Assembly: GCA_009783445.1 (NCBI GenBank)
Contig: WRFY01000113.1
Coordinates: forward strand, 1 to 45,536
Source of the DNA: Candidatus Azobacteroides sp.
Lineage (GTDB): Bacteria > Bacteroidota > Bacteroidia > Bacteroidales > Azobacteroidaceae
Length of the DNA: 45,536 nucleotides
Reading direction: 5' to 3'
The notes under the pieces were generated by a model. The model did no database searches. It saw only the letters and a program-made list of their open reading frames with translations, and had not been told where the DNA came from. The position numbers and the translations under genes were made by a program. The first letter of the stretch is position 1. Every line of letters starts with the position of its first letter. Below, piece after piece: positions 25,257 through 33,473 of the stretch.

Positions 25257-25832
25257 TTATTTCACAAATGCATATTCTACCTCAACGGATTGAATCATTT
25301 CTCTGTTTTTCGTATCTGCGGCCGTATAGCGAGGTTCGACGATCGTCGAAGTCTCCTGATCGCCAATAGTGATAAATGTTTGGTAGATAGCTTCACTTTC
25401 GCCGTAAAGAGTGGCTTCCACAACCACTTTATACGTCCCCTTGGCGACGGGCGAACCGTTGTTATCAGTGAGGTCCCAGACATAAGTTTGCAAACCCGAT
25501 AAAGGCGTAGCTCCGGAGAAGGCGTCGATCTGATTGCCCGTTAAAGTTTTCGGCAACGCTTTGCTGACCCACACAGGCGTACAGGCTGGACGGGGAGCGT
25601 ATCCTCCATCGGCCGTAAAGTTGGTGACAAACAGCGTTTTCACCAGATTCCCTTTAGCATCTTCGATCCAAACTGCCCATTGGTTGCTGCCCGGACCGGC
25701 TTGTTTTTCATAATTCACTTTGACGCTTACAACTGCCGATGGCGATTTTGTTTCGGCAGAGTCTTTTTTCGTATGACAACTGGTTGTTGTCCACAAAAGA
25801 ATGGATAAAAGAAAAAAAACAACTGATTTCAT
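25257..25832 (-). CDS. DUF2271-like lipoprotein
   Basis: A 191-residue lipoprotein; signal peptide ends LWTTTSC with Cys19 as lipid site. The mature part begins with SVKVNYEKQAGPGSNQWAVW and AKGNLVKTLFVTNF, then has a FlgD/Ig-like segment YVWDLTDNNGSPVAKGTYKVVVEAT. This order is what I know of DUF2271 periplasmic proteins, often found next to heme- or flavin-linked iron/electron-transfer proteins. No such partner is beside it here: it stands alone, convergent with the lysis operon and divergent from nrdJ. Function is unknown. Confidence 0.82.
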   Translation of the reverse strand: MKSVVFFLLSILLWTTTSCHTKKDSAETKSPSAVVSVKVNYEKQAGPGSNQWAVWIEDAKGNLVKTLFVTNFTADGGYAPRPACTPVWVSKALPKTLTGNQIDAFSGATPLSGLQTYVWDLTDNNGSPVAKGTYKVVVEATLYGESEAIYQTFITIGDQETSTIVEPRYTAADTKNREMIQSVEVEYAFVK

Positions 25833-26198
25833 TCGTCTAAATTTTTTTTGAATTATTATTAAAAAGTATTTGTTATTAAACGGAAAGATTGTAATTTTGT
25901 TTCGTGAATTCGTGAAATATTTTTATGAAAATAATTGGAAAAAAAGTAGAAAGTCTGTCTAAAATATCTAAATTAATTATTTATAAAATACTTAAATTCA
26001 TTTTTTAGAAAATTATTTTTATTAATATTCTATTTAATAATTTGAATTTCAATAGATTATTTTTTATTTTGAAAAATAGTATAAAATATGAACTATATAA
26101 AATGTACATTTTTTGCAATGAAAACTGGTAAAAAATATAATCTATATAAGTTTTTTTGGAAAAACATTATCTATACAATATATAATAAAAATTAAGCA
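25833..26198. other. Long AT-rich leader of nrdJ
   Basis: 366 bp, very AT-rich, no gene. It contains a good plus-strand promoter (25869-25899), which would give nrdJ an untranslated leader of about 290 nt. I searched for cobalamin-riboswitch hallmarks because the enzyme uses adenosylcobalamin, and saw no B12-box-like segment. Confidence 0.55.
25869..25899 (+). promoter_or_regulatory. Promoter upstream of nrdJ
   Basis: TTTG (25869-25872), 19-nt spacer, TAATTTTG (25892-25899): full agreement with the Bacteroidales -33/-7 consensus. It points toward nrdJ, whose start is about 290 nt beyond the predicted transcription start. Confidence 0.65.
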
Positions 26199-28733
26199 GT
26201 GAAAAATAAAAATTATTCTTTTGACGAAGCATTTAAGGCTTCATTAGATTATTTTAGCGGTGATGAATTAGCGGCCAAAGTGTTTGTAAACAAATATGCT
26301 TTGAAAGATGCTTTTGGAAATATCTTTGAAAAATCGCCGGAAGATATGCACCATCGATTGGCAAACGAGATTGCGAGGATTGAAAAAAAATATCCTAATC
26401 CTCTTTCAGCAAGCGAATTGTTTCGACTGTTCGATCATTTCAAATACATCATTCCCCAGGGAAGTCCGATGACGGGTATTGGAAATGATTATCAAGTAGC
26501 TTCTCTCTCCAATTGTTTTGTGATTGGTTTGGATGGTCCGGCCGATTCGTATGGAGCCATCATCAAAATTGACGAAGAACAGGTACAACTGATGAAACGA
26601 CGGGGTGGAGTAGGGCACGATTTGTCGCACATCCGCCCGAAGGGTTCTCCCGTTAAAAATTCGGCGTTGACTTCTACCGGATTGGTTCCTTTCATGGAGC
26701 GGTACTCCAATTCAACTCGAGAAGTAGCCCAAGACGGTCGCCGCGGAGCGTTGATGTTGAGCGTATCCATCCAGCATCCCGATGCAGAAGCATTTATCGA
26801 CGCAAAAATGTCGGAAGGAAAAGTCACCGGCGCCAATGTTTCCGTCAAAATTACCGACGAATTTATGGAAGCGGTGGTGAACGATCAGATTTTTGTTCAA
26901 AAATTCCCCATAGACAAACTTCATCCAGAGTACACAAAAACCGTCGAAGCCAAAACGTTATGGAGAAAAATCATTCACAATGCATGGAAGTCAGCCGAGC
27001 CGGGCGTATTGTTCTGGGATACCATTTTGAGAGAATCCATTCCCGACTGTTACGCCGATTTAGGATTTCGCACAGTTTCTACCAATCCTTGCGGAGAGAT
27101 TCCTTTGTGCGCTTACGATAGCTGCCGTTTGTTGGCAATCAACCTTTATTCGTACGTAAAACAGGCTTTTACGACAAAAGCCGCATTCGATTTTGATTTA
27201 TTTATCAAACATGCGGCTATTGCTCAGCGCATCATGGATGATATCATCGACTTGGAAATCGAAAAAATCGATGCCATACTTCATAAAATTGATATCGATC
27301 CCGAAAGTGAGGATGTAAAGCGTACCGAACAACAACTCTGGCAAAAAGTTCGTCATAAAACTTTGCTTGGACGCCGAACCGGAGTCGGCATCACGGGCGA
27401 AGGCGATATGCTGGCGGCCTTGGGATTTCGTTATGGAACGGAAGAAGCCACCAATTTTGCAGAAGAAATTCAAAAAACCTTGGCTTTGGCTGCGTATGGC
27501 TCTTCGGTAAATTTAGCCATAGAACGCGGCGCCTTCGAAATCTACGATGCCAGTCGAGAAGAAGCCAATCCTTTCATCCTTCGCTTAAAAGAAGCCGATC
27601 CCCAGTTATATGAAACGATGCGGGAACATGGCCGCCGGAATATTGCCTGCTTGACGATTGCTCCGACAGGAACTACTTCCTTGATGTCTCAAACGACCTC
27701 TGGCATCGAACCGGTCTTTCTGCCCGTCTACAAAAGAAGACGAAAAGTAAACCCAAACGACACTTCTATCAAGGTAGATTATGTCGACGAGGTAGGAGAT
27801 GCATGGGAAGAGTACGTTGTATTTCACCACAAATTTGTCACATGGATGGAAGCGGCCGGATATTTTCCAAGCAAAAAATATATGCAGGAAGAAATTGACG
27901 CATTGATTACAAAATCGCCTTATTATAAAGCGACTTCCAATGATGTGGATTGGCTGCAAAAAGTGAAAATGCAAGGACGGATTCAGCGATGGGTCGATCA
28001 TTCCATCAGCGTGACTATTAATTTGCCGGCCACTGCTACAGAAGAATTGGTCGACAAACTCTACATTGAAGCATGGAAATCGGGTTGCAAAGGATGTACG
28101 GTCTACCGCGATGGATCGCGCAGTGGAGTGTTGATTTCCGCATCCAGTAAAAAAGATTGCGACGATTGTCCTGAACCTCCAGAGATTGTATACAAGCGTC
28201 CTCGCGAACTGGAAGCCGATATTGTAAAATTTCAAAATAACAAGGAAAAATGGATTGCATTTGTGGGTTTGCTGAACGACCGTCCTTATGAAATTTTTAC
28301 GGGAATCAACGATGAGGATGAAGGTATTTTCTTGCCGAAAAATATTACCAAAGGAACGATTATCAAGAATGTGGATGAAAACGGCAACAAACGTTACGAT
28401 TTTCAGTACACTAACAAGCGCGGATATAAAACCACTATCGAAGGCCTTTCCGACAAGTTCAATCCCGAATATTGGAATTATGCCAAGTTGATTTCGGGCG
28501 TATTGCGCTATTCCATGCCGGTAGAACAAGTCATCAAATTGGTACAAGGATTGGAGTTGAATAACGAATCGATCAATACATGGAAAAACGGCGTGGAACG
28601 CGCATTAAAGAAATACGTACAGGAAGGGGTGCAAGCCAAAGGTCAGAGATGCCCCAACTGCGGACAGGAAAGTTTAGTCTATCAAGAAGGTTGTTTGACT
28701 TGTACTTCTTGCGGAACGTCTAAATGCGGATAA
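26199..28733 (+). CDS. nrdJ: Adenosylcobalamin-dependent (class II) ribonucleotide reductase
   Basis: An 844-residue class II reductase making deoxyribonucleotides without needing or being poisoned by oxygen. Blocks: SNCFVIG with Cys106, NPCGEIPLCAYDSCRL at 296-311 with the radical-site Cys298 and Glu300, and APTGTTSLMSQTTSGIEPVF. A cysteine-rich region near 675-720 (KDCDDCPEP) and a C-terminal zinc-ribbon-like tail CPNCGQ...CTSCGTSKCG end the protein, as in bacterial NrdJ. The start is GTG at 26199: the conserved N-terminus (YSFDEAFKASLDYF) begins right after it and the first in-frame ATG is about 50 codons later. The gene is monocistronic, between a long leader and the tRNA gene. Confidence 0.96.
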   Translation: MKNKNYSFDEAFKASLDYFSGDELAAKVFVNKYALKDAFGNIFEKSPEDMHHRLANEIARIEKKYPNPLSASELFRLFDHFKYIIPQGSPMTGIGNDYQVASLSNCFVIGLDGPADSYGAIIKIDEEQVQLMKRRGGVGHDLSHIRPKGSPVKNSALTSTGLVPFMERYSNSTREVAQDGRRGALMLSVSIQHPDAEAFIDAKMSEGKVTGANVSVKITDEFMEAVVNDQIFVQKFPIDKLHPEYTKTVEAKTLWRKIIHNAWKSAEPGVLFWDTILRESIPDCYADLGFRTVSTNPCGEIPLCAYDSCRLLAINLYSYVKQAFTTKAAFDFDLFIKHAAIAQRIMDDIIDLEIEKIDAILHKIDIDPESEDVKRTEQQLWQKVRHKTLLGRRTGVGITGEGDMLAALGFRYGTEEATNFAEEIQKTLALAAYGSSVNLAIERGAFEIYDASREEANPFILRLKEADPQLYETMREHGRRNIACLTIAPTGTTSLMSQTTSGIEPVFLPVYKRRRKVNPNDTSIKVDYVDEVGDAWEEYVVFHHKFVTWMEAAGYFPSKKYMQEEIDALITKSPYYKATSNDVDWLQKVKMQGRIQRWVDHSISVTINLPATATEELVDKLYIEAWKSGCKGCTVYRDGSRSGVLISASSKKDCDDCPEPPEIVYKRPRELEADIVKFQNNKEKWIAFVGLLNDRPYEIFTGINDEDEGIFLPKNITKGTIIKNVDENGNKRYDFQYTNKRGYKTTIEGLSDKFNPEYWNYAKLISGVLRYSMPVEQVIKLVQGLELNNESINTWKNGVERALKKYVQEGVQAKGQRCPNCGQESLVYQEGCLTCTSCGTSKCG

Positions 28734-28762
28734 AAAAAATATAGTAGAATTTTATTTTTTTT

Positions 28763-28794
28763 CTTGTGAGATTAATAAAAACTATCTATATTTG
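28763..28794 (+). promoter_or_regulatory. Promoter of the tRNA-Gly gene
   Basis: CTTG (28763-28766), 20-nt spacer, TATATTTG (28787-28794). The mature tRNA starts 12 nt further on, consistent with a short 5' leader. Confidence 0.6.
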
Positions 28795-28805
28795 CATCCG
28801 CAAAT

Positions 28806-28878
28806 GCGAAAGTAGCTCAGTTGGTAGAGCATAACCTTGCCAAGGTTAGGGTCGCGGGTTCGAGTCCCGTCTTTCGCT
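28806..28878 (+). tRNA. tRNA-Gly (anticodon GCC)
   Basis: Full cloverleaf: acceptor stem GCGAAAG/CTTTCGC, D stem GCTC/GAGC, anticodon stem TAACC/GGTTA around loop TTGCCAA (anticodon GCC), T stem GCGGG/CCCGT with loop TTCGAGT, discriminator T. The 3' CCA is not encoded. It lies 72 bp after nrdJ and no duplicated 3' end (att-like) was seen in the window. Confidence 0.97.
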
Positions 28879-28901
28879 CCCTAATTTGCAATTCCTCTTT
28901 A

Positions 28902-30230
28902 CTATAAATCTTTTATAAGCAGATTTTTGTGGGTTGAAAACATATCTCTGCGGCATTGCAAGATAATTTCCCATTCGGAGTGAAGTTGATACTGAGAATC
29001 AATCTTGAAATTTTCAGAACCATACCGGTCTATTTTATTAAACAAATATTCTACCGTAATCTGATGAATATCGATCGCCGGCTGGTAATGCGGCAAATTG
29101 TGTTCGTCGTTGACCACATTGATAATTTTTAAATCAATCAACAAATATAAAATTCTCTGAGTGAGCCGAATCGGAATTTGATAATGAGTAGATATTTCCA
29201 CGGCGCTGCAAGGTTCTTCTCCCTTTTCAAAACGTTTCACAATCAAAGAGGCAACAGCCAAGGTTAAAAAATCGAAATACCTTCGCGAAATATTTTTACT
29301 ATCGGTTTCAAATTCAAAATTTTGTACGTTTTGTACGGCATACGCAATTTCGGCCCCTATCAAACAAATGACCCATGACAGTTGCATCCAAAGCAAAAGC
29401 AAAGGCAATACAGCAAAACTGCCGTAAATGGCATTGTATTTTGACACCCAAATTTGGCCATTGATATACAGGTATTGAAAGGTATGAAAACCGATCGCGG
29501 CAAAAATTCCGGCACAAAAGGCCGGCATGAATCGGACGGAAGTATTGGGCATAAACATATATAGGGCCGTAAACACGAATATGCTGATAATTACTGGGGC
29601 GATGGTAATGATTATTTCAAAAATCGGGGCAATCAACAAATATTCTTTCAAGGTATTGAATGCCGTAGCCATCCAGATAGAGAGACCGGAAGAACAAACA
29701 AGAAACAACGGAATAATCAAGAATACAGAAAAATAATCCGTAAATTTTCTGACAAAAGGCCTTTCTTTCGAAACCTGCCAAATCATATTGAAGGTATTTT
29801 CGATATTGGCTATCAGATTGTAAACAGTGTAAAACAACAAAAGAAGTCCTAATCCCAAAAAGATGCCTTCCTTGGTTTGTTGCATATATAAATCAACGAA
29901 TTCGAGGATGGCGATTAATACTTGCTTTTGTCCGGGAAAAGACTGAAACAATTGACTTTCAACGATATTGCTGAATCCAAACCCTTTGGCGATAGCCAAC
30001 AATACGGCCAACAATGGTATAAGCGATAGAAACGTACTGTAAGTCAATGCCGAAGCGCTCCGTTGCAAATGATCCGTCTGATACCGTTTTACCGACAGTA
30101 CAATCACTTTTAGAATCGTATTGAATCTTCTTTCCTTCTCGCTTAAATCCTGAGGAATTGTTCTCCAAATATCTTCTGTAATAAATTTCAGAAACCACTT
30201 GATATAGCTGGGTATCTCCTTTAATTTCAT
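28902..30230 (-). CDS. YihY/BrkB-family inner membrane protein with C-terminal winged-helix-like domain
   Basis: A 442-residue protein. Residues about 50-330 are the YihY (once called RNase BN) membrane domain with six hydrophobic segments; landmarks are SALTYSTFLSLIPLLAVLLAIAKGFG and the NAIYGSFAVLPLLLLWMQLSWVICLIGAEIAYA block. The last about 110 residues are soluble, and EPCSAVEISTHYQIPIRLTQRILYLLIDLKIINVV looks like a winged-helix fold, an extension common in Bacteroidales members. The RNase BN name is historical; the membrane family has no proven nuclease activity. It is transcribed from the same strand as rnpB, whose 3' end is 40 nt upstream. Confidence 0.9.
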   Translation of the reverse strand: MKLKEIPSYIKWFLKFITEDIWRTIPQDLSEKERRFNTILKVIVLSVKRYQTDHLQRSASALTYSTFLSLIPLLAVLLAIAKGFGFSNIVESQLFQSFPGQKQVLIAILEFVDLYMQQTKEGIFLGLGLLLLFYTVYNLIANIENTFNMIWQVSKERPFVRKFTDYFSVFLIIPLFLVCSSGLSIWMATAFNTLKEYLLIAPIFEIIITIAPVIISIFVFTALYMFMPNTSVRFMPAFCAGIFAAIGFHTFQYLYINGQIWVSKYNAIYGSFAVLPLLLLWMQLSWVICLIGAEIAYAVQNVQNFEFETDSKNISRRYFDFLTLAVASLIVKRFEKGEEPCSAVEISTHYQIPIRLTQRILYLLIDLKIINVVNDEHNLPHYQPAIDIHQITVEYLFNKIDRYGSENFKIDSQYQLHSEWEIILQCRRDMFSTHKNLLIKDL

Positions 30231-30270
30231 CTAAATATACAATGTGCGATGATATGCTCCTATAAAAAAG

Positions 30271-30623
30271 GTAGTCAATCGATAAGCCGGATTCTGTTTC
30301 TTGAAAAAATTTCAAGTATCTGTCATTTATCTAGATTTAATGTTGCCATTAAATTCAAGCGATCTACCCCCCGGCTTCGAACGAGTCGCTCTACATACGC
30401 CGGTATACATGATCTTGCAACCCCTAAGTAGTACGGCTTCTGATATTGCTATCAAAACCGGTGAGCTCTTACCTCACCTTCTCACCCTTACCTTCCAAAA
30501 AAGGCGGTTATTTTCTTCTACTTTACTCTGCCTTTGCAGACAGTTATCCGTTAGATAATAGGGCACTCTGCGTTGTCCGGACTTTCCTCTTTTTTTTCAA
30601 AAAGCGACAGATTGATTAACTAC
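30271..30623 (-). ncRNA. rnpB: RNase P RNA (bacterial type A)
   Basis: The catalytic RNA that matures tRNA 5' ends. On the minus strand the near-universal 5' block GAGGAAAGTCCGGAC is present (about 30577-30591), and the 3' block ACAGAATCCGGCTTAT closes P4 and the 3' end (about 30280-30295). The two ends (GTAGTTAATCAATC and GATTGACTAC) pair as helix P1, setting the limits at about 30623 and 30271, so the RNA is about 353 nt. A TATCTTTG -7 box at 30629-30636 with a TTTG -33 box lies exactly where a promoter for this end should be, and a T tract follows the 3' end. Ends are accurate to a few bases. Confidence 0.95.
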
Positions 30624-30628
30624 CCAGA

Positions 30629-30661
30629 CAAAGATAAACAATTTTCCCAAGTATAGACAAA
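30629..30661 (-). promoter_or_regulatory. Promoter of rnpB
   Basis: On the minus strand: TTTG (30661-30658), 21-nt spacer, TATCTTTG (30636-30629). The -7 box ends 6 nt before the predicted RNA 5' end. Confidence 0.7.
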
Positions 30662-30734
30662 GGAACAAACGATAAATTTTACGTTTGTTTAAGTTGCATC
30701 GAAATTAACAAAGAAATAATTTGTTACAAAAGTG

Positions 30735-30835
30735 TCGGAATTAAATGAAACAAATGTAAATTCAGAATGCATTTGTAAATCCGCGCGCTGGATTTACAAA
30801 TGCATTTAAACGATACAAATATTTCGGAATTAAAT
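30735..30835. repeat. Nested direct and inverted repeats
   Basis: TCGGAATTAAAT occurs at 30735-30746 and again at 30824-30835. Between them AATGCATTTGTAAATCC (30766-30782) and its perfect reverse complement (30790-30806) flank a GC-rich 7-nt spacer GCGCGCT. There is no T tract, so it is not a terminator. The layout, direct repeats outside and a hairpin inside, is that of a tiny inserted element with a target duplication, or of a recombinase or regulator site. Confidence 0.6.
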
Positions 30836-30916
30836 CAAGCATATAATTCGATTACTTTTGTATCAATCGCGGTTATAAATCAAAATTAGTATTCCTTTTT
30901 ATATTTAATCTCATAA

Positions 30917-31045
30917 AACCCAGTATATTATATTCATAATGTAAAGTTATAATTTAAATAATAGATTAATTATGTAAATAAATCTTTGTAACTTACCTTG
31001 ATATTCAAATTATTTTTCTATATCTATTTATAACCCAGTATATTA
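30917..31045. repeat. 14-bp direct repeat pair
   Basis: AACCCAGTATATTA occurs exactly at 30917-30930 and 31032-31045, 115 bp apart start to start. The sequence between is AT-rich and non-coding. It may be a duplication scar or binding sites. Confidence 0.45.
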
Positions 31046-31077
31046 ATAAAGAAAATTGAAGCGATGGTCACAGCGAG

Positions 31078-31089
31078 TTACAAATGTAA
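31078..31089. promoter_or_regulatory. Putative operator palindrome upstream of the XRE gene
   Basis: TTACAAATGTAA has 5-nt arms around a 2-nt centre. The same ACAAATG core recurs at 30750, 30770 (minus), 30796, 31105 (minus) and inside the gene at 31502. A role as binding site for the XRE protein is inference. Confidence 0.35.
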
Positions 31090-31156
31090 AAAGCAAGCAC
31101 GATACATTTGTTTATCGACGCTTTGTTTGCGGTAAAAACAAAAAGAAACAAGAATA

Positions 31157-31188
31157 TTTGTTTTTGTAAATAACAATGTTTACTTTTG
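31157..31188 (+). promoter_or_regulatory. Promoter of the XRE regulator gene
   Basis: TTTG (31157-31160), 20-nt spacer, TACTTTTG (31181-31188), followed by the start codon 37 nt later: full match to the Bacteroidales consensus. Confidence 0.65.
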
Positions 31189-31225
31189 TATTTTCAAGAA
31201 AATTGTCATTATATAATTGTAATTT

Positions 31226-31672
31226 ATGGTAGACCGAATAAAGAAAATAATGGATAAATCGGGTATGACTCCTTCAACTTTCGCCGATTACATAAATATC
31301 AATCGTACGACCATCAGCCATATTTTAAGCGGAAGAAACAAAAAGCCCAGCATCGATGTCGTCATGCAAATCTTAGAAAAATACCCTGAAATAAATTCCG
31401 ATTGGTTAATCTTTGGGAAGGGACCCATGAACAAAAGTGAAAAACCTGTTTTAGAGATGAAAAATCTATTTGACAACGAAACGGTCAATCCGCCAAAAAA
31501 TACAAATGTTTCGAAACATGTGAAAGATACTATGGAAAAACAAGGAGACGTTTTGCCTAAATCAACTAAAAATCAAACGCTTATAGGAGAAATGAGTATG
31601 ACTGAAAATATAGATAAAATAGTAATTTTTTTCAAAAATAAAACCTATATTACTTTGAAACCAGAGGAATAA
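31226..31672 (+). CDS. Small XRE-family transcriptional regulator
   Basis: A 148-residue DNA-binding protein. Residues 1-70 are a classic helix-turn-helix (MTPSTFADYININRTTISHILSGRNKKPS) followed by LEKYPEINSDWLIFGKGPM, a signature ending seen in Bacteroidales XRE proteins. The remaining 75 residues are polar and probably disordered except for a final short beta hairpin (KIVIFFKNKTYITLKP). There is no S24 domain. The upstream region is crowded with ACAAATG copies, so self-control is likely. It precedes pyrK by about 70 bp, but pyrK has its own promoter, so the two need not be linked. Confidence 0.88.
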   Translation: MVDRIKKIMDKSGMTPSTFADYININRTTISHILSGRNKKPSIDVVMQILEKYPEINSDWLIFGKGPMNKSEKPVLEMKNLFDNETVNPPKNTNVSKHVKDTMEKQGDVLPKSTKNQTLIGEMSMTENIDKIVIFFKNKTYITLKPEE

Positions 31673-31690
31673 TCAAAAACATTCGGAATA

Positions 31691-31722
31691 TTTGTTTGTT
31701 GGCGTCTTTTCATGTAACTTTG
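31691..31722 (+). promoter_or_regulatory. Promoter of pyrK-pyrD
   Basis: TTTG (31691-31694), 20-nt spacer, TAACTTTG (31715-31722), 17 nt before the pyrK ATG at 31740. It lies inside the upstream open frame extension, which supports the later start. Confidence 0.7.
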
Positions 31723-31739
31723 TATGGAGAGTTTTATTT

Positions 31740-32525
31740 ATGGTTAAAAAATATATCGCTGACTGGAAAGTCAAAGAAAATAAAGTGTTGAATAACGATC
31801 ACTGTTTGTTAAAGTTATGTTTAGATGAACCGCTTCCTGAAATTTTACCCGGACAATTTGTGCAGGTTAAAATCAACCATTCGGAACATACCTTTTTACG
31901 CCGTCCTATTTCTGTTCATTTTGTAAATCAAAAAGTAAGAGAACTTTGGCTGCTGATACAATCGGTAGGAGAGGGTACTCGTTTGCTTACAATTGTAAAT
32001 AAAGGCGAGGCGCTTAATTTGATTTATCCTTTAGGGAAGGGATTTACAATTCCATCGGAAAATAACAAAAGTAACAAATATTTATTGGTAGGCGGAGGAG
32101 TTGGCGCAGCCCCTTTGTTGTATTTGGGAGCGTTCTTGAAGGAAAAAGGAATTACGCCTGCTTTTTTGTTGGGAGCGCGAACTGAAAACAATTTGTTGCA
32201 ATTGTCCGAATTTCAAAAGTACGGCGAAGTATATATTACTACGGAAGATGGAAGCGCTGGAGAAAAGGGATGGGTGATCCATCATTCTATTTTGCAAAAA
32301 GGAGCGGTCGATTTCATTTATTCTTGCGGACCGAAACCGATGATGATGGCAATGGCACGCTATGCTCGTCAACGATCCATTCCTTGCGAAGTTTCTTTAG
32401 AAAACACGATGGCCTGCGGCATTGGCGCTTGTCTTTGCTGTATAGAAAAAACAACTGAAGGCCCTGCTTGCGTATGTACCGAAGGTCCTGTATTTAATAT
32501 CAATCAATTAACATGGCCGATTTAA
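31740..32525 (+). CDS. pyrK: Dihydroorotate dehydrogenase electron-transfer subunit
   Basis: A 261-residue FAD and [2Fe-2S] subunit that passes electrons from PyrD to NAD+. It has the ferredoxin-reductase-like layout: [10 protein letters not shown] for FAD binding, [16 protein letters not shown] for the nucleotide, YSCGPKPMM, and a C-terminal cysteine cluster in [13 protein letters not shown] and [10 protein letters not shown] that binds the 2Fe-2S centre. The ATG at 31740 is chosen over one at 31692 because a consensus promoter overlaps the extra segment and the extension has no homology. The 3' end overlaps pyrD by 13 nt, so the two subunits are translationally coupled. Confidence 0.95.
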   Translation: MVKKYIADWKVKENKVLNNDHCLLKLCLDEPLPEILPGQFVQVKINHSEHTFLRRPISVHFVNQKVRELWLLIQSVGEGTRLLTIVNKGEALNLIYPLGKGFTIPSENNKSNKYLLVGGGVGAAPLLYLGAFLKEKGITPAFLLGARTENNLLQLSEFQKYGEVYITTEDGSAGEKGWVIHHSILQKGAVDFIYSCGPKPMMMAMARYARQRSIPCEVSLENTMACGIGACLCCIEKTTEGPACVCTEGPVFNINQLTWPI

Positions 32526-33421
32526 ACGTTCCTATAGGCGGGTTGCAATTGAAGAATCCCGTATTAACCGCATCCGGCACATTCGGTTATGGAATTGAAT
32601 TTGCCGATTTCATCGACCTTTCCCGAATAGGAGGAATCGTAGTCAAGGGAACGACGCTTCGCGCGCGGGAAGGTAACGATTATCCCCGAATGGCCGAAAC
32701 GCCAGCGGGCATGTTGAACGCAGTAGGCCTGCAAAATAAAGGGGTTGATTACTTTATTACTGATATTTATCCAAAAATCAAAGATATAAACACGCATTTC
32801 CTGGTAAATGTCAGCGGATCCACGATAGAAGATTATGTCGCTTGCGCTGAACGAATCAACGATTTGAAGAAAATATCAGCCATAGAACTCAATATATCCT
32901 GTCCCAATGTCAAGCAAGGAGGAATGGCTTTCGGAATCACTTGTGCAGGCGCTTCCCCAGTGGTGCGAGCCGTCCGAAAAGCTTATCGCAAAACCCTGAT
33001 TGTCAAACTATCGCCAAATGTCTCTGATATTGCGGAGATTGCCAAAGCCGTTGAAGGTGAAGGAGCAGATGCCGTTTCTTTGATCAATACCTTACTTGGG
33101 ATGGCGATCGACGTTGAACAGAGAAAGCCGATTTTGTCGACTATTACTGGCGGATTATCGGGTCCCTGCATCAAACCGATCGCTTTGCGCATGGTCTATC
33201 AAACGTACAAAGCCGTTCGAATTCCAATCATTGGTTTAGGCGGCATATCGAACGGAAAAGACGCGGTCGAATTTCTATTAGCAGGCGCCGCTGCAATTCA
33301 AATAGGAACATACAATTTCATTGATCCCGCTATTTCAGTAAAAGTTGTGGAGGAAATCAATCAATATTTAGATCGACACGGATTCCAATCGGTCAAAGAA
33401 TTAACAGGGGCTGCGGTATAA
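32513..33421 (+). CDS. pyrD: Dihydroorotate dehydrogenase, class 1B catalytic subunit
   Basis: A 302-residue FMN enzyme oxidising dihydroorotate to orotate. Landmarks are [15 protein letters not shown] near the N-terminus, [12 protein letters not shown], the [17 protein letters not shown] block, [12 protein letters not shown], and the FMN phosphate-binding [30 protein letters not shown] region. Class 1B is shown by its partner pyrK, which it overlaps. The active-site base cysteine expected in class 1 enzymes is consistent with Cys in the AGASPVV-adjacent ITCAG segment, but I did not align it. It ends 52 nt before the convergent radA gene. Confidence 0.96.
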   Translation: MADLNVPIGGLQLKNPVLTASGTFGYGIEFADFIDLSRIGGIVVKGTTLRAREGNDYPRMAETPAGMLNAVGLQNKGVDYFITDIYPKIKDINTHFLVNVSGSTIEDYVACAERINDLKKISAIELNISCPNVKQGGMAFGITCAGASPVVRAVRKAYRKTLIVKLSPNVSDIAEIAKAVEGEGADAVSLINTLLGMAIDVEQRKPILSTITGGLSGPCIKPIALRMVYQTYKAVRIPIIGLGGISNGKDAVEFLLAGAAAIQIGTYNFIDPAISVKVVEEINQYLDRHGFQSVKELTGAAV

Positions 33422-33473
33422 TAGGAACCAGATGACATAAATCAAAGGGGCATCCATTTTCGATTTATTCCGA

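Larger units (their letters stand above)
30624..31225. other. Repeat-rich intergenic region upstream of the XRE regulator
   Basis: About 600 bp, no credible gene. It contains the rnpB promoter at its left end, a perfect 17-bp inverted repeat nested in 12-bp direct repeats (30735-30835), a 14-bp direct repeat pair (30917-30930 and 31032-31045), five copies of the heptamer ACAAATG on either strand, and the promoter of the XRE gene at its right end. Confidence 0.6.

Noticed and set aside
25833-26198. Cobalamin riboswitch expected upstream of nrdJ
   Set aside because: No B12-box-like or pairing segments could be seen in the AT-rich leader.
27606-28547. 313-codon antisense frame within nrdJ
   Set aside because: Opposes clearly conserved reductase sequence and has a shadow-like composition (many Phe, His, Arg); no motif or promoter.
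28806-30230. tRNA-Gly as an integration site for an element
   Set aside because: No duplicated tRNA 3' end, integrase or composition shift follows it; genes on both sides look like core genes.
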